64,000 nucleotides of DNA from contig NW_019091404.1 of the NCBI RefSeq assembly GCF_001949145.1, positions 1,550,061 through 1,614,060 on the forward strand, in the 5' to 3' direction. The DNA comes from Acanthaster planci. Its lineage: Eukaryota > Echinodermata > Asteroidea > Valvatida > Acanthasteridae. A model generated the notes under the pieces. That model was not told the origin of the DNA. It made no database searches and worked only from the letters and a program-made list of their open reading frames with translations. This document shows, piece by piece, positions 12,895-27,800 of this stretch (within the stretch, counting starts at the first letter, position 1; every line of letters starts with the position of its first letter). The translations under genes and the position numbers were made by a program.

Positions 12895-15800
12895 CTAAGA
12901 CAAATTTCCATTAAAAGGGAACATGAGACTCAAACTTCAATCATACAGTGTAAGATTCAACTTCCAAGGATGTAACCATACACACACCATGTACAATGTA
13001 CATGTAAATACATGTACATGTAAATACATGTACATGTATGCAGTCCTGAGAACCTATAAAGAATACCCTTAGTACTGAAAACTTTCCAATTAAATGTCAT
13101 ACTTTATTTATATCTTAAGTTCAACCAAGACACAATAATAGTTTCCATAATATCATGTTATGCAGCCTATTTTGCAAACAAAAACTCACAAGATGAAAAG
13201 AAATGGATTGTGTCCAGGTGAAAGTTAAGATGTACATGTACATGTTGGGTTCTTCCCGGAATCTACCGGTACATGTGCATTGTAATATACAGCAGGTTAA
13301 AATATAAGTTGTGACCCACCGTACCGAAACCAAGCTCAAGTGGATAATTTTAATGTTTGACAGTTCCTTTCCCCTGCCATTAGTTTTCATCCTTAAAAGT
13401 GAACTTTAGGACAAATCTGGTCTGCAGAAAGCTTTCGTGGTCACAGGCAGTTCTGAAATTTCAGAAATAAGCACTGTTCCGATGTGTACTGGTGTCATTC
13501 CCCAGATAAGAGCTACATGGTTTTAGAATGCTGGGTCAGGCATGCTGAGGTCAATGTCTGACCTATGTGACGTTTTCTGTGGCCTTCCGCCATCCAGGGC
13601 TTGGACGCTGAACTGCCAGCCCGCCTGGCTCCTCTCGCAGTCCAACGACTGTGGGTCCACCGCCCTCAGGACCGCTTGTCCCTGCCCGCCCAGTGAGACA
13701 GTGAATGGCACGTCCGCTTCCGGGTCCAGGCGATACTCCACGATCTCGCCGTTTGGCCCCGCGTCATCATCCCGAGCTATCAGCTGGGGGTGGATGCTGA
13801 CTTGGCCGCTGGTCTTGTTGACCTCACCATGGTAGATCCTCTCGGTAAAGTACGGCTTCGTGTTGGTTGTGTCTTCTGGAACAGACCGGACAGAGACAAG
13901 GAAAACAAAAAAAATTAGGCAAGCTGAAGGTCAAAAGGTCAACACACCAAGTCAAAGGTTGATGTCTGAATTAACTGGCTAAGGCTAGGACTTTATATGT
14001 GTCTTTGTTAAGTACAAAAACTGCAGCAGCTACAGCTGTACCTAGAAGTTTCTATAATCTTTAGCCATAGCCACAACTTCCACATAATACAGCCTTCCAT
14101 CTACATGTATGCTGCAAGAGAATATGTAACAGTACATGTACATGAACATTGCTCCACTTCAAACAAATATACGTGACCCACTAAACCAAAATGAGTCACA
14201 TGTCGCCAGAGCCACTTTTGAGTAAAATGCCTTCGAAAGAATCTTGCACAGTGTTTCAGCAATAGGAATCCTCAACATTAAACGTCTACACAACATCCTT
14301 TCTCATCAAACGAAACTGAGTGACACCTCAACAGAAAGAACTCAAATTCCTCAGTCGAAGGTAAAGTGAAACTCAAAAGTGGCTCTGGTAACTCAATATT
14401 CACGTTTGCAGAGCAGGTCACATACACATGTACATGTACCAGTATGTGGCCTTCTATGAGACATAAGTGTCAATGTCAGCCAATTTTGAGTTTTAATTAA
14501 CTTGAAAATGCAAACTGCAGCTCTTTGTTTTAATGATGATGTAATGTATCCATCAATTACGCTGCCTGATGAAAATGGGACACTGTACCGGTAGATGAGA
14601 GCTGCTTAAGGTTCTAACTGTTTTATTATGTGAAGGAATTTTCGAGGCTTCCGTCTCACTTTCGCAATCCAATTCAAAACACTTTTAATCTTTCCATTCA
14701 AGTCTTTTACAAAGTACATGCACCGGTACAAACTGCTCGGGACACTTGCCAGCTTAAGAAAAATTGAAGAATACACTCTATATGTTCACTGTTCTTTTAG
14801 ACTGCAATAATAATTACATATGTATTACTAAATACAAAACCCACTTCACAGAGAGACACATCAGTGGAATGTGGTGCGAGGACTTTCTCAATCCCAGGGC
14901 AATTTTTTCCTTCCCAACTTGTCCCTCTGGACCTTTATAAAAATCTTACAAGTTGCTGCAGTTAAAGTTCAAAACAATATCACAACTGTTTTACCCGAGG
15001 CATATTCTCTGGGAAAAAAATGGCAACATTTTGAAACTTAATGGCACAGCGATACAATGACCCCCCAGAAAGACAGTGGAAAGACTGCACTTATACCTTG
15101 CAAGTCTTCTGAGACATCCCGAATGCCGGCAAATCACGGACTATTTTTAGACAACTTTAATTTAATACAAATGTAGGTCAGTCAGGGGGGGGATGACAGG
15201 GTGCAGTGCCAGACTATTTTAAAAAGGCCAGGAAGTCATTCATGAACACATGACTGGTAGCGATGACGGGCGATGCGGTGCTGGGTCCAACCCACAGGCT
15301 GTGCCTTGCTACAAAAGGAGGAAAAGTGACAGAGTCTGGGTTGGCCACAAAAAAAATTACTGAACTGCATGTGTTCTCAAACTAGACTTGTCACCAACAG
15401 GTACATGCAAAGTACACGTGTGACAGCTGTAGGCAATTATGACACAGTATGTACAAGAAGTAACTAGTACACGTATGTTCAGCAAATTAACAAGTTTTCT
15501 ATTCTCACAGACTGGGTGCTTATTACTGGGGTAAGCTTTCTTCATTGGAAAGGCACTGTCGTTTGGGTCTCTGGGGAGATTTGTCTCTTTCCCTGCGAAT
15601 CATAATAAATGAACTTCCAGAAAAATTATCTATGTACTATTCTACTGTGTAAAATGTTACTTTTGAGTCATTTGTAGTGATTATTTTACCAAAATTTGCG
15701 CAAGTTTCGAAGTAACTAACGTTTATCTTAACTTCATGGGGGAAAAATCCAGAACTCGCCCCAATGTCTGACAATCCCAATTACACTGTAATTGAAAAGA

Positions 15801-18800
15801 TCTTCAAAATATTGCAAACCACGCCATCACTATACACGCTAATGCTCAAAACCAGTTCTTACGGTAGCGGTACATGTAAGTTGTGCACATGTACCGGTAG
15901 AAACATCTGACCTCTGAAATGCATGCAGATCTACTGAAAAATCTTCAGGGTTTCTGTTTAATTTATTCAGGAATAAAAGTTCAACAAGATACTGCTATCA
16001 TACATGTACATGTACTCTACATATGAAACAAAAATGGGTGGAAACCTTTCGATTCTTGAAACTAGAATGATTTCTGCCAGACTAACTGCAAGTCACTGCC
16101 TGCTCCCTGATGTCTGTCTACTGTCTAGCCGCAAATGTCCTGTCCCTACAGAGCACAGGATGTGAAGAAATGACACCCAACACCGCCCATTAGAGGGCAG
16201 GGTATTAGATTCACTGAATGTGTACATCAAACTTGAACACTGGGCAAAAATGTAGAAGCTGCAATCGGTACAAGTTCGTGCCAAGTCTGCAGAGCAATGC
16301 TCCATGAGGAAACTGTAGCAGGGTGAATGTACATGTAGTTCATACATGTGTGCTGATTGTGTACACCTTAGAATTTTCAAGACGGCCATTTTGTACATCA
16401 ACACCGCTGGATGCTCTATACATGTACATGTAATATGAACCACGCATGTACATGTACCAATACAATGTACATGTACGTCTATGTACATGTATATTTGTGT
16501 ACATGTACCTAAAATTTAACCCTCCTATGCTGAAGTCACTCTTTGGGTCACTTGGTGAACACCTCAAAGAAGCACAGCTGTGTCATGTTGTGCACTGCAC
16601 CAACATGCAAGGGAGTGACCTTGCATGTGTGCTGTAAAACCAAAGGAGGGTTTTTTAAGCACTAGTACGTCTGGAGTAAATTCAACTTTGTCCTGGTTGG
16701 ACATGTAGTTTTACATGTATTTCCGGGCCAAGAACCGGTGCAAGAAGCGATCTACATCTGCAATTGACACTGAGATACAATTTCTGAGAGCAACTTCCAT
16801 TAACTTTTAGACCTTTCCAGGGAGAATCCATTTTCAATTTAGGTTTCACAACTGTAAACCAAGAACCACCAGTAAGCTACCAGTAAAACAAACAGTCCAA
16901 TGTACATGTACATGAGTGTACAAGTACATGTGCTGTACATACGTACTGTACATGTACATGTGTGCATTCTCTGCATGTAGGAGTAACAGTGCTGGGGAAA
17001 GTCAGGTGGATTTGGTTGTCACAAGAAGGATCATAAGATCAACATGTGCGGCGTTGGACTCTGATCCTGGGGCGTGTTAATTCATTGGAGAAAAAAAGAA
17101 ACCTACTTACAGTATGTTCATATGTACCGGTACTTGTATGTATGTTTATTCCAGAAATTAGGGGGTCCAAAAGTGTGCCTTTGTTGTGTCCCTGTTACAT
17201 CTGACCTTTGTCCTTTGACATGGAAATATCACCAGAATTGATTTGAAAATATTACTATTTGTTTGGCAGGTAATTTGCATTAATTCATCAATCTTTGCAA
17301 TTAGAAAATGTGTTCCGAATTTACAAAATCATACGTCAGATGTGACAGGGACATGGAAAAAAAATGGACCCCAAATACCCTTATCACTGTTCATGTGTAT
17401 CACTGTATATTTACCACAATGAGCACAAGAACTATGGCAGTACAAGTACCATACAGTATTACACAAACTTCTTGCCAATTTGCCAAAAAGACACAATAAT
17501 CTGGGAATTTGGTGCCCTTGTTGAAAGTGCACATTTAAAGAAGTGATTGAAAGTTCAAGTGTTTAATAAGGGCAAGGCCACCTGAGCCGCCATGACTGTA
17601 TTGTTCCAAGGCAGCCAATTACTGCAGTACATGTAACTAAAAAGAAACAGGTGTTTTTTTGCGGCATGAGGATATGAGTGTTAGTGACAGGTTGCGTTAC
17701 GGAGTGGGACCTTGCGTACACACAATACACACTGCCACTGATGTTCAAAAACCACACGTACGGTACGTACGGTACGTACGGTGCCAGGCTCTAATTTCAT
17801 AAATCACAGGTCATTCAATTGCCAAGCATTTTATTCCGGAAATAACAATGTTGGTGACAAAGGGAATCAAGTTCTACTTGACAGTGCTGACCAATTTTAG
17901 TATGCTTTCCAATCTGAAGCAGCCCCCCCCCCAAAATAAGACAAGAAAACTGACAAGAGTTGACATACATGTACATGTAAGCCAAATTGTAGACCTATGG
18001 TAGCTACTGTATCCTATGTACACACATGTGCAGTAACACATGTGCATACATGTACATTTACATGAACACTGTACATGTACACGTACATGACTTGTGTAAA
18101 AATACATGAGATTGTGCGATGCACAATTATACACAGACAGGGTGTGGGCCTAGAGGTTTTCTCACCTCTGACCGGATTCCAACCTATATGTACCCTGTCT
18201 CCCTGATCTTAACTGAGTGAGAAGTCTCCTTTGAGTTTTGAGCCAATGTCTGGAAGTTTCAACCAGGACAAATTGAAAAGGCTGGTACCGGTACCTGATG
18301 TCAGCTACCGGTACATGTAGACTGAATACTAAGTCTTTCTCCAACAATTCATTGGGTAGGAAAGCTCCTCTACAGCCCTTTTGTGACTCTCTTTTTTTTT
18401 TTTGGTATAAAAACATGTTTGATATGGGTACACCAATGCTTTATTTCTCAACCAAAGTCTCCACTTCAGTCTAAGCCAAGGCTGCGGCAATCCATTCCAG
18501 TGCTAAGCCCATTTCCCATCGGTAATGAGGTCTCTATTTGAGTAGCCTGACCAGAACCAACACAGACGATCACAAAAAAAGCACGTATGAATACCGCTCG
18601 CTGTCACAACATCAGGACTTTGCTATTGTATGGGGCGACCGGTGGTATTGATTGCTCAGAAAACACCTGTGCCGATATGTAACTGCGAATTAATTCCGCT
18701 CGGCCAAAGACCGTCTATAAAGTGATCTGGAAACTGCGGAAAGCCACTTCCTGTTTCTCAGTTCAATACTTCGTTTACTTTTTTGTCTGATTCTTTGAAC

Positions 18801-21800
18801 AAAGGCAAACGTACATGTACACGTACGGTACTTGCCCACCTCTGTACATGTATACTGATCATCTTGTCATCACCAGTACTTGATTATGTGCGGCTGTCTT
18901 TTACATTCACTGTAATTGTGAAACAAGTTTAATACTGAGACAGGCTTTGAATGTTAAATTGTAGGACCTCCATCAATCAAAAGCTGGGCTTTCATATATC
19001 AACTGAATAGTTGATATACGGAATAGAGAGACTCACAATGTGTTAAAAATGTAAGCAGTGTGACTGTTAAGTGCTTGCAATTTCAGTCAAGAAAAAAATT
19101 CAGCTTTCCTAGAGGAGCACAGCAATTTAGCAATTAAAAATTTTAAAAAAAATTTAGGAATAAATCCAATGTACACATACATGTAGCATGAACCAGAGAA
19201 GCTACATGTACATGTATCTCAGCAGGACTTCTTGAGCGGTGTTTGTTCTGCAAATCGTCAACAATAGCACTCGGCCTGGGCCCACACAATAGACACCAGG
19301 GGCAAGTGGCCGATTCAACTCAATGGCAGGGGGAGGGGAAAAGATTGGGTGTACTGCAGCGAGGTAATTTGATGGCAATGTACTCTGTGCCGCTCAAGGG
19401 AAAAAATGATGAGTGGGCCTGTACATGTACCGGTACAGTACGTGCGTGAAAAATACATTGTGCATATGGGCGATTCTATAAATTAGGGGTCCAACTTGNN
19501 NNNNNNNNNNNNNNNNNNNNNNNNNNNNNNNNNNNNNNNNNNNNNNNNNNNNNNNNNNNNNNNNNNNNNNNNNNNNNNNNNNNNNNNNNNNNNNNNNNNN
19601 NNNNNNNNNNNNNNNNNNNNNNNNNNNNNNNNNNNNNNNNNNNNNNNNNNNNNNNNNNNNNNNNNNNNNNNNNNNNNNNNNNNNNNNNNNNNNNNNNNNN
19701 NNNNNNNNNNNNNNNNNNNNNNNNNNNNNNNNNNNNNNNNNNNNNNNNNNNNNNNNNNNNNNNNNNNNNNNNNNNNNNNNNNNNNNNNNNNNNNNNNNNN
19801 NNNNNNNNNNNNNNNNNNNNNNNNNNNNNNNNNNNNNNNNNNNNNNNNNNNNNNNNNNNNNNNNNNNNNNNNNNNNNNNNNNNNNNNNNNNNNNNNNNNN
19901 NNNNNNNNNNNNNNNNNNNNNNNNNNNNNNNNNNNNNNNNNNNNNNNNNNNNNNNNNNNNNNNNNNNNNNNNNNNNNNNNNNNNNNNNNNNNNNNNNNNN
20001 NNNNNNNNNNNNNNNNNNNNNNNNNNNNNNNNNNNNNNNNNNNNNNNNNNNNNNNNNNNNNNNNNNNNNNNNNNNNNNNNNNNNNNNNNNNNNNNNNNNN
20101 NNNNNNNNNNNNNNNNNNNNNNNNNNNNNNNNNNNNNNNNNNCTGCACCCCTATGTACAATGTACATGTATGTACGGTATTAACAGTGTATAAAGAAAAT
20201 ACATAATGGTATTTATGGTACATGAACAGAGTATACTGCTGTCATTTACTTCAGAACAAAGATGGAACATGTAAAGAACCCTTCATTCAATCATTTCCAA
20301 TCACTGAAGTCAATCACTGATCCCATGTATGGGGGTACACCTGTACATGTACATGTACATTACAATTTGACAATGCGCTGTTTTGATTGAATATTTCAAG
20401 CCACAAGCAAGAATCCATACAATATTACCAGAATTGGTCAACTTGTGGCTTGGAGTCCTTTGCAATTATCCATGCGCATGTGTAGGGAACAATTATGCGG
20501 GTCAAATCAGGTCAGGGGGAATTTTCAAAAAAAGGTCTGAAACTTGAAACATCTCTCCCCAGCAGAGACAGTGCATGGTGTCTCCCCCCCTCTCTTCACA
20601 TTTTGAAGCACTTGACATTTAAAGGGAGGTATCGCGTTACCGGTACTTTTACAGAGAAACAGTCACTAATGGAAAACTCCAGCACAGAATGGATACTCCC
20701 GAAGTCAAAACTGCTTCGGGTCTTCCGATAACACAGCAATTTATTTTCTTCTCTGGCCCAAGGACTTTGAGGATGGAATGGATAGGATGGACGCAGCTAC
20801 ATGTACCGGTACAACCATTGCCTCCGGTCATTCCCTGTCCCCTCGACATTATACGTGTACCTGGGTTCCAGCAGAAATGTGCGAACCAAACCCCAGGACT
20901 TACTCAGGACTTTCCACGACTAAAATACACGAAAGACACTTTCCTTGACATTTACTGCCATTTTGCACAGAAAAGTTGTTGGAAAACTGCCGTGTATCGG
21001 TAGCAATTATGACAGACTGACAAAGATACCGGGTACAGGTGCATGTACGAGATACTGCAGGCTGTACATGTAAATCTCTCAAATGTTCTTCTGTTACATG
21101 AAAGACGATCCAGCAAAATAACCCTTGACCAATCTCAATCATTAAGTTGATATCCAAGAGTTTTCCACGTTTCTCCAGGACAACGTTTTTCCAGGATATT
21201 CCCTGACCGTGGGAACCCTGACATGTACATGTACACTTTCAAATACAGTTCACCCCTAACGACCAGTACCGCACACTGCTTTGCTAAGTTAAATGCAGCC
21301 CTACTGAATCCGACAGAATCGACCAATTATCATTTGTCTCTACTCTGACCAGGATGTATAGTTACACAAAGAAGCACACGTAATGTACATGTACAGGTAC
21401 ACTTCTCCTTGAATGGTACGATCGGCACTTCAGAGTGAACAATTTAAGCTCAGCATTTCCACAATTTCAGGAGATTTCAGCAAGCAGGCGAAGAGCAGAT
21501 GTTTTGTCGGCAAGCAGAGAGGTCACATCAGGTCACATCATCCATGATGTCGAGGTTTCCTGCCAATGAGAATATGCACAAAGCCTGGGAGAGAGTCTGT
21601 CTTGATCCTTTTCCCCAGATCTTGTCAGCTCTACAGAGCTAGTGCCGAAAACCCTGTCCAAGAATCCGACCGGAATCATTCCGCCATCTGGACGTGCATA
21701 ACACTCATCCAAAGCAAAACGAGATAACAATTTGGGTCAAATTTGCTCTTTGGTGGCTTAATGCCCCAAGTGAATGGCCGGCCGAGATGACAAATGGGTG

Positions 21801-24800
21801 AAGATGACACCTGACAGGCATTTCTGGAACAGTTCTCAATCGTTCACTCCAGAGGTTGAGTCCCAGTTCTTGATACAGGAACACTTTCAAACTGGCTGAA
21901 ATTTTAATCTCAACAGTCCTAGGCCGAATGTCCAAGACGGGACTGGTACACACAGTATGTGGAGAATGGGTTGGTCTGTACATGTATGTTTGTAAATGTA
22001 TGTACTCAACAAACAATATAAATTATAATGCAAAAGTAGTAGATATGAGCACACAGTGTACATGTACATCTCTATAGATAATGCAAATACATGTGTACAT
22101 GTATGTGCTTTCCAGGGAAAATAGGTGTCTCTGAATGGTTCATGTTGTCATTTTCTTGGACTCTTTGCACTGTAAATCAGAGTTCCTGTGGGGTCTCATT
22201 TTTAATGTACATGTAGCGTAAAAAATACAGGCACAACTCCCAAAACATAGCGGTACCGATACACGTACATGTGAAATGCTAAAATTCTGATCTCAATAAA
22301 CAGGGTGCATTTCTGCCACTCAAAAAAGAAAACAACGACAAACAAACTTTTTAAAATCTTAAAAAGCAGTTTCACGGATCTGTTTGTAGCGGCAACTAGA
22401 GAGAATATTAGCTTTTGTGTAAAGATGAATATACAGCCAAATAAATACACATTAACTGCCATGGGATTTGCACCAGGCTTTAACAAAGTGCGTTTGGCAC
22501 CTCTACTGAGATTTTGTACAATATCTTGAACAGAGAGTCAATTTGCAGCACTGCCAGGGCTCAGTTCTGTTTCTCAGAGGAGTAAGCCTGAGGATCTCAT
22601 TACAAGAAACGGAAGATTGGTAATTTTCTCACTTTGAAGTGCCAGGAAAAGAATTTGATCGGCAAAGATGAGACAAAAGTGACAAATAAAAGACGACGAC
22701 GATGCCTTCTCAAGGGCTTGATGCAGTATTCCTCGGACAATAAACAACCTGAAAAGTTCAACCTCAAATGAGATGTCTTCACATGCAAGTCAAGCAAACG
22801 GTACATGTACATGTACATCATGTACATGTACCGGTCACTGGGATAGCTGCACATGTGTGCATTTCTAATGCAGTAACACATTCATATTGGCAAAGAAATA
22901 AGAAAAAAAAATTGTTAAGGATTAAAGAGCATGACTTAAACCCGGGCTTCAAGGCTGACGGTAAATTAGCATAGAAATTTACTGTCCAGTTCGTTAACAT
23001 GGATCTCTTCTGAGTGTGATGTACATGTAATTAGCACATCCTATGAACTCTTTGAAATGCCTGAGGTCAACACGTACCGCACTGACACCGTCTCATTATG
23101 CACAGTTTCAAATGAGTCATCCGCATCATAGCTAATCGCAAGATGAGTAACCGTGGCAACCTGGTGACACCGTGGGGCAAAACTGAGTGTTGTGGGGCAG
23201 GACTGTGGTGCAATCCTCACCGGCTGTTTGTCACTTTGATGCGTAAACAAGAAAAGCGTTTCGAAAAGAAGCGTACCGTACAATAAGAAACAGCCCAGGG
23301 GAGGGAGGAAGGGGCATGACCTGCCCAAAGTTCATGAGCAGAATGGAGTAACAATCCCGATGCTGGAACAGTGTTAAACCCATTGAGAGTGGACACGATG
23401 TGACAGGCCCTACATCTAACCGGAGTCTCTCTTGTGTTTTTGCAGTAGCCTGGAAGCGGTCCTAGCAGAACTCTTTGCGAGGTTACCCAATTTACAGCCG
23501 CCCTCTCCTGTGCATCCTGGGGCGACGGCCAAATTGAATTTCAGTCCTTAATTTGTAGGATTCATGCAAGGCGCGCCATGCTGCACCATCACAAGAGAGC
23601 TTTTCCGTACATGTACCAGTATGTCACTCCTGTATCACAAGGGTCACGGACGCTTCAAGAAAATGACTGTCCGATTTGTCTTAAAATGTTACATGCAAAC
23701 CAAACATGTACTCCTACCTGTATCAATATACATGCATGTACATGTATGTACACATGTGACCAAACTTGTATTTATTTAGTTATTTTGTTAACTTACATGT
23801 AAAAGAACATACATGTGCGTACATGTATGCACATGTTCTTATTTGTACAGTACCTACCGGTATAGTACCCCAGTACAAGTACATGTACAACGTACATGTA
23901 CCTGGTGAATGCTGTACCAGTACCATACCGTACATGTTCTCAGAGTTTCATTATTCAAGAACCTTTCCAGCCATGATGTTTGCTGTTCATCTCTGAACAT
24001 CTATGCAAAATTAATGGCCACCCAAACAAGACAGTTTCCCGATCAATTTACCACTCAAGCCAATCTCACACTGGCCAACAAGTTACCCCCCTTCCCACCA
24101 GTTAATTGATCCACCTTCCATTCTTCCCCCAACAAAGGGACGAGCCTGTCTTATCCTGTCCTTGTCTCCAGGAGGGCCACATGCGCCACCCATCCTGTTC
24201 GATCCCAGAGATGCCGAATGCCCAAAAAATGGTGGGCGGCCCAATCAGGAGATTGGTGCCATTGTGGTAGGAATTACAGTACCGGATGTTTGACCATGGC
24301 TTGAAAAACATTGGCAAGCAACTACCTACAGTGTACAACAGTGAGTCATCCAGGTCGATTGCTTCCCATTCACTCATTCTTCAGAAAGGGACAAGAAGAA
24401 GTGGGCATGCATTTTGTAATCTCTCCCACTAAGGCTTAGCATGATGCTAATCTTAACCTGCTGACCAGGCACATCAGGCTAATTACACTTAGCTTACAGC
24501 ACGCTGACAAATCAATCACTTCATGGCCTGGCACCGTACACCATCACTCATGAATGCAATGTTCAGGAACCCCAGCCTTGTGCACAAAATTCAACTGTAC
24601 AATGGTTGACACAAAATGGCCACCCTTTGACCAACAGTTCCTCTGAACTCAAACAGAGAAGGAATGAGCAATACAATGTAATGGTTTTTGTCTTGTGATG
24701 AATACACACGTACTTCTTAACACCGCTGAAACATCACTTTGTGTTTATGGCTCTTTTTAGGGTAGAGGAGAGTCTGGACAATGTGTGGGTCAAGCACTGA

Positions 24801-27800
24801 GCTGTTGGGCAATATGTACATTTAGGTTTAATGACAACACCTGTTCGCCTGCTGCTCACACTTGGAGATGGCGTACCCAACAGTGTACATGCATATATAC
24901 ATGTACATGTATACTGTACATACATGTACAGGTACATGTACATTTGAAAGCATGTTTATTTTCAGTGGTGCGATTAAAATTTACATGTTAAAGTAGTTTT
25001 TTTCTTGCAAACTCTATCCATATTAAAATGAGATTGAGATCATGTAGAAAAGCTTAGATTGCAACACTGACAGCAGAAATGAACAAATAACACTTAACAA
25101 ATTTCACTTAACACAAACAGTATTGTAAATGAAAACGATTCCGATTAAATTACTGCTTGGTGATGCAATCGACTCCACATACATGTACATGTACCCATAC
25201 TGATATGTCCTCAGGATACATGAACATGTACGTACGGGATACACACATGTACAGGTGCATGTGCATGTACACACATGTACAGGTGCATGCGGATGGAAGC
25301 ACTTGTCAAAGTTCAATATTTATATTCATGAACAAATATGGTACATGTACACTGTACACACAATCTGGTGGATCTCAGTGAAGCTGAAAACGAAAACAAT
25401 TTCGATCAGCTGATCTGCAAGGAAGTGACGCAGATTCCTCTTTCTGTGGTCTTTTTTTAGGGCACCACAGGGAAATGTTCCCGTATTGCGAACCAGCACA
25501 TGACGCTTACGACAGTCCAATAGATTCATCACTTTGATAATTACGGTAAGAAGTAACGTGTTATCAGGGAAAACACTGGGACTTCCCCAAGCTCTCATTT
25601 CACTGATCAATGAAACTAAAAGCCTTAAATATCAGAACAGTACACAAACGATGTGCATGTACATGCAAACTGCTGAGGCACTTGCAGTTTCATTACATGA
25701 CGCAATCGAATGACTCAGAGCCGGAAAAAAACTTACACACTTTCGCATTTTGTACACATGTACAGGGTGCATGTGTACAATGTACATGTTCATATAACTG
25801 TCATCACATGTACCGTAACCTGAATGCATATACATGTACATGTTCATGCATAGGATACTTTGCCATTTTTAAAATTTATTTCACCTGGACACAGTGGGTT
25901 AATTAACAGCACATGAAATATGCAGCTACATGTAGGGTTTGCATAAATGCACTTGTCTGTATTTTTGCTTTTTTCCCCCTTTTTTTTCCCTTCGTGCAGT
26001 ACAAATGCTTTTCAGGAACTCTGGTGACAAGAGAATCAATCAAGCGGTAAGACTGCCAAAAGTCAGTCCGCAATTGCTCTTTCTGGTCGCCAAGGTGATT
26101 TGAAGCACATTTTAGTCACGGTCGGTGATTTTTGTTATACTCCTGTTGTTCGTTTGCAACGGGTGCGTGGGAATCAGTCATGGGTGAAAAGCCAAGAGTA
26201 ATAGCTGGTGCTGGAATGAACATACATGTACATGTATGAATATTTGACTATTATGCTAAGCAGTCTGATGCCAACTCTTTTGTGTAGTTGGAAGTTCTTT
26301 GCTCGCTGTCCTGAGCACTGTTCTCCGATTCTCGTCATGTAAAATCTTTCTTCACAAGCTGCACGCATCGCGAAATGTTCCTGAATACAACTTCTGCTGA
26401 TCATGTAGGCCTGCATGTTGCTGATACATGTCACACTCACAACCTAGTCAGGACCAGGCAAAGGTGCAGCTATGTCAATCATGACAGGAATGGACCAGTC
26501 CAACTCCCCAAGCGACAATGTACAGCCCTCAATGGAAGGTCATGTGCAATGCATTCATCAGGTTTTCCGTCACCTTGGAAAAACTTTAAATATGCGGACG
26601 ACAAAATTCAATTGCACCAGTAATGCAGTCCATATGGTTCCATTTTTTTTGTCACTGCATAACTACCGGTTCATGGGTACAGTGTACATGTACCGGTAGA
26701 AACACTTGTTCATTATCATAAATATGAATTTTTCACTCTTTTCGTCCCGTAAAAATATTTTACAGCCTACATAAATGCAAAAATTCCACACGCAGATTAA
26801 CTAACTGCAGGTAAATGTGCAGTAAACATGTACCGGTACATCCACCATCCAACCATTATTCCTCAGATGTGTGCCGACAATTGATGCAAATTAAACTACA
26901 TGTAGTCCTTCATTAAAAATGCAAGTACATGTACATACACGTACATGATACATGTACGACGATCCACTTGGTATGGGGGTGTAATCTGTCCTTAGTAACT
27001 GTACAGGTACATGTAGTAGCCAGATGACAAATCTCCGAGTGTCCTTTCCACTAGGACTAGACAGCCGGAAAGCAAGAGTGCATTACGTCACCCTTGACCC
27101 TTCCCTGCATGTCACATGATACCAGTGACATAGTGATACTACATGTAGTTGTGGAGTTGTCCTCCAGACGCATAGGAATTCACTTCCATGATTCATCACT
27201 TGGCTGAGGTAGCAAGACTGACTGTGATCTTGCCTTGGCTGTCTCTCCATCTCTCCCCCTTGCTGGTTCCTCCAGCAGACTCCTGATTGTTTTGTTGCTT
27301 TGTCAAGTTCAAAGGCTCCCTCCCTTCCACCTTTGCTTGTGGTCAGATTGTGGCTGGCCTTGCACCTAAGTGATCTGCTTGTGTAGGTTGACCCATTTCT
27401 CTTTGCCGTAGGTCCTAAAGAAAAGGATGAGTTATCCTTGCTCCTCGGTTGAGTACAGTGGGCAATCATTATCCAGAAGTCCATCCTGCAGCTTCCATTA
27501 ATGATGCCAAAGAAAAGAAAATGTGTCTTTCCAGTAACGTGAATGCCTCCAATGATCACCTTCTTTTTCCTTCTAATTTCACTAATCCTTTATCTCAAGA
27601 CATTTGTTTTTGGCTAGGGACCATTGGAAACGAAACAAATTTATTGAAATTCGTATCAATTCTTTTAACCCTAACAGTTCTGAATAAAATTTGGCTAACA
27701 GTACTCAGTACTACAAAATGCTAAGCAGTAGTCTGAGCCTGAAGGACCTAGCGCTACAGATTACTACTTCTGGCTAGGTTACCCTCCATTTTTACTTGTA

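Noticed and set aside
16093-16567. Open frames with Met-Tyr/Cys-Thr repeats
   Set aside because: Direct products of the TACATG repeat; similar frames occur at 25104-25381 and 29214-29402.
19394-20223. Open frames of 236-257 codons over the gap
   Set aside because: They exist only because N codons are not read as stops.
27083-27559. 158-codon open frame on the minus strand
   Set aside because: No recognisable motif or hydrophobic or coiled-coil pattern. It lies in calsyntenin intron 1 next to a MITE; probably chance or old transposon debris.
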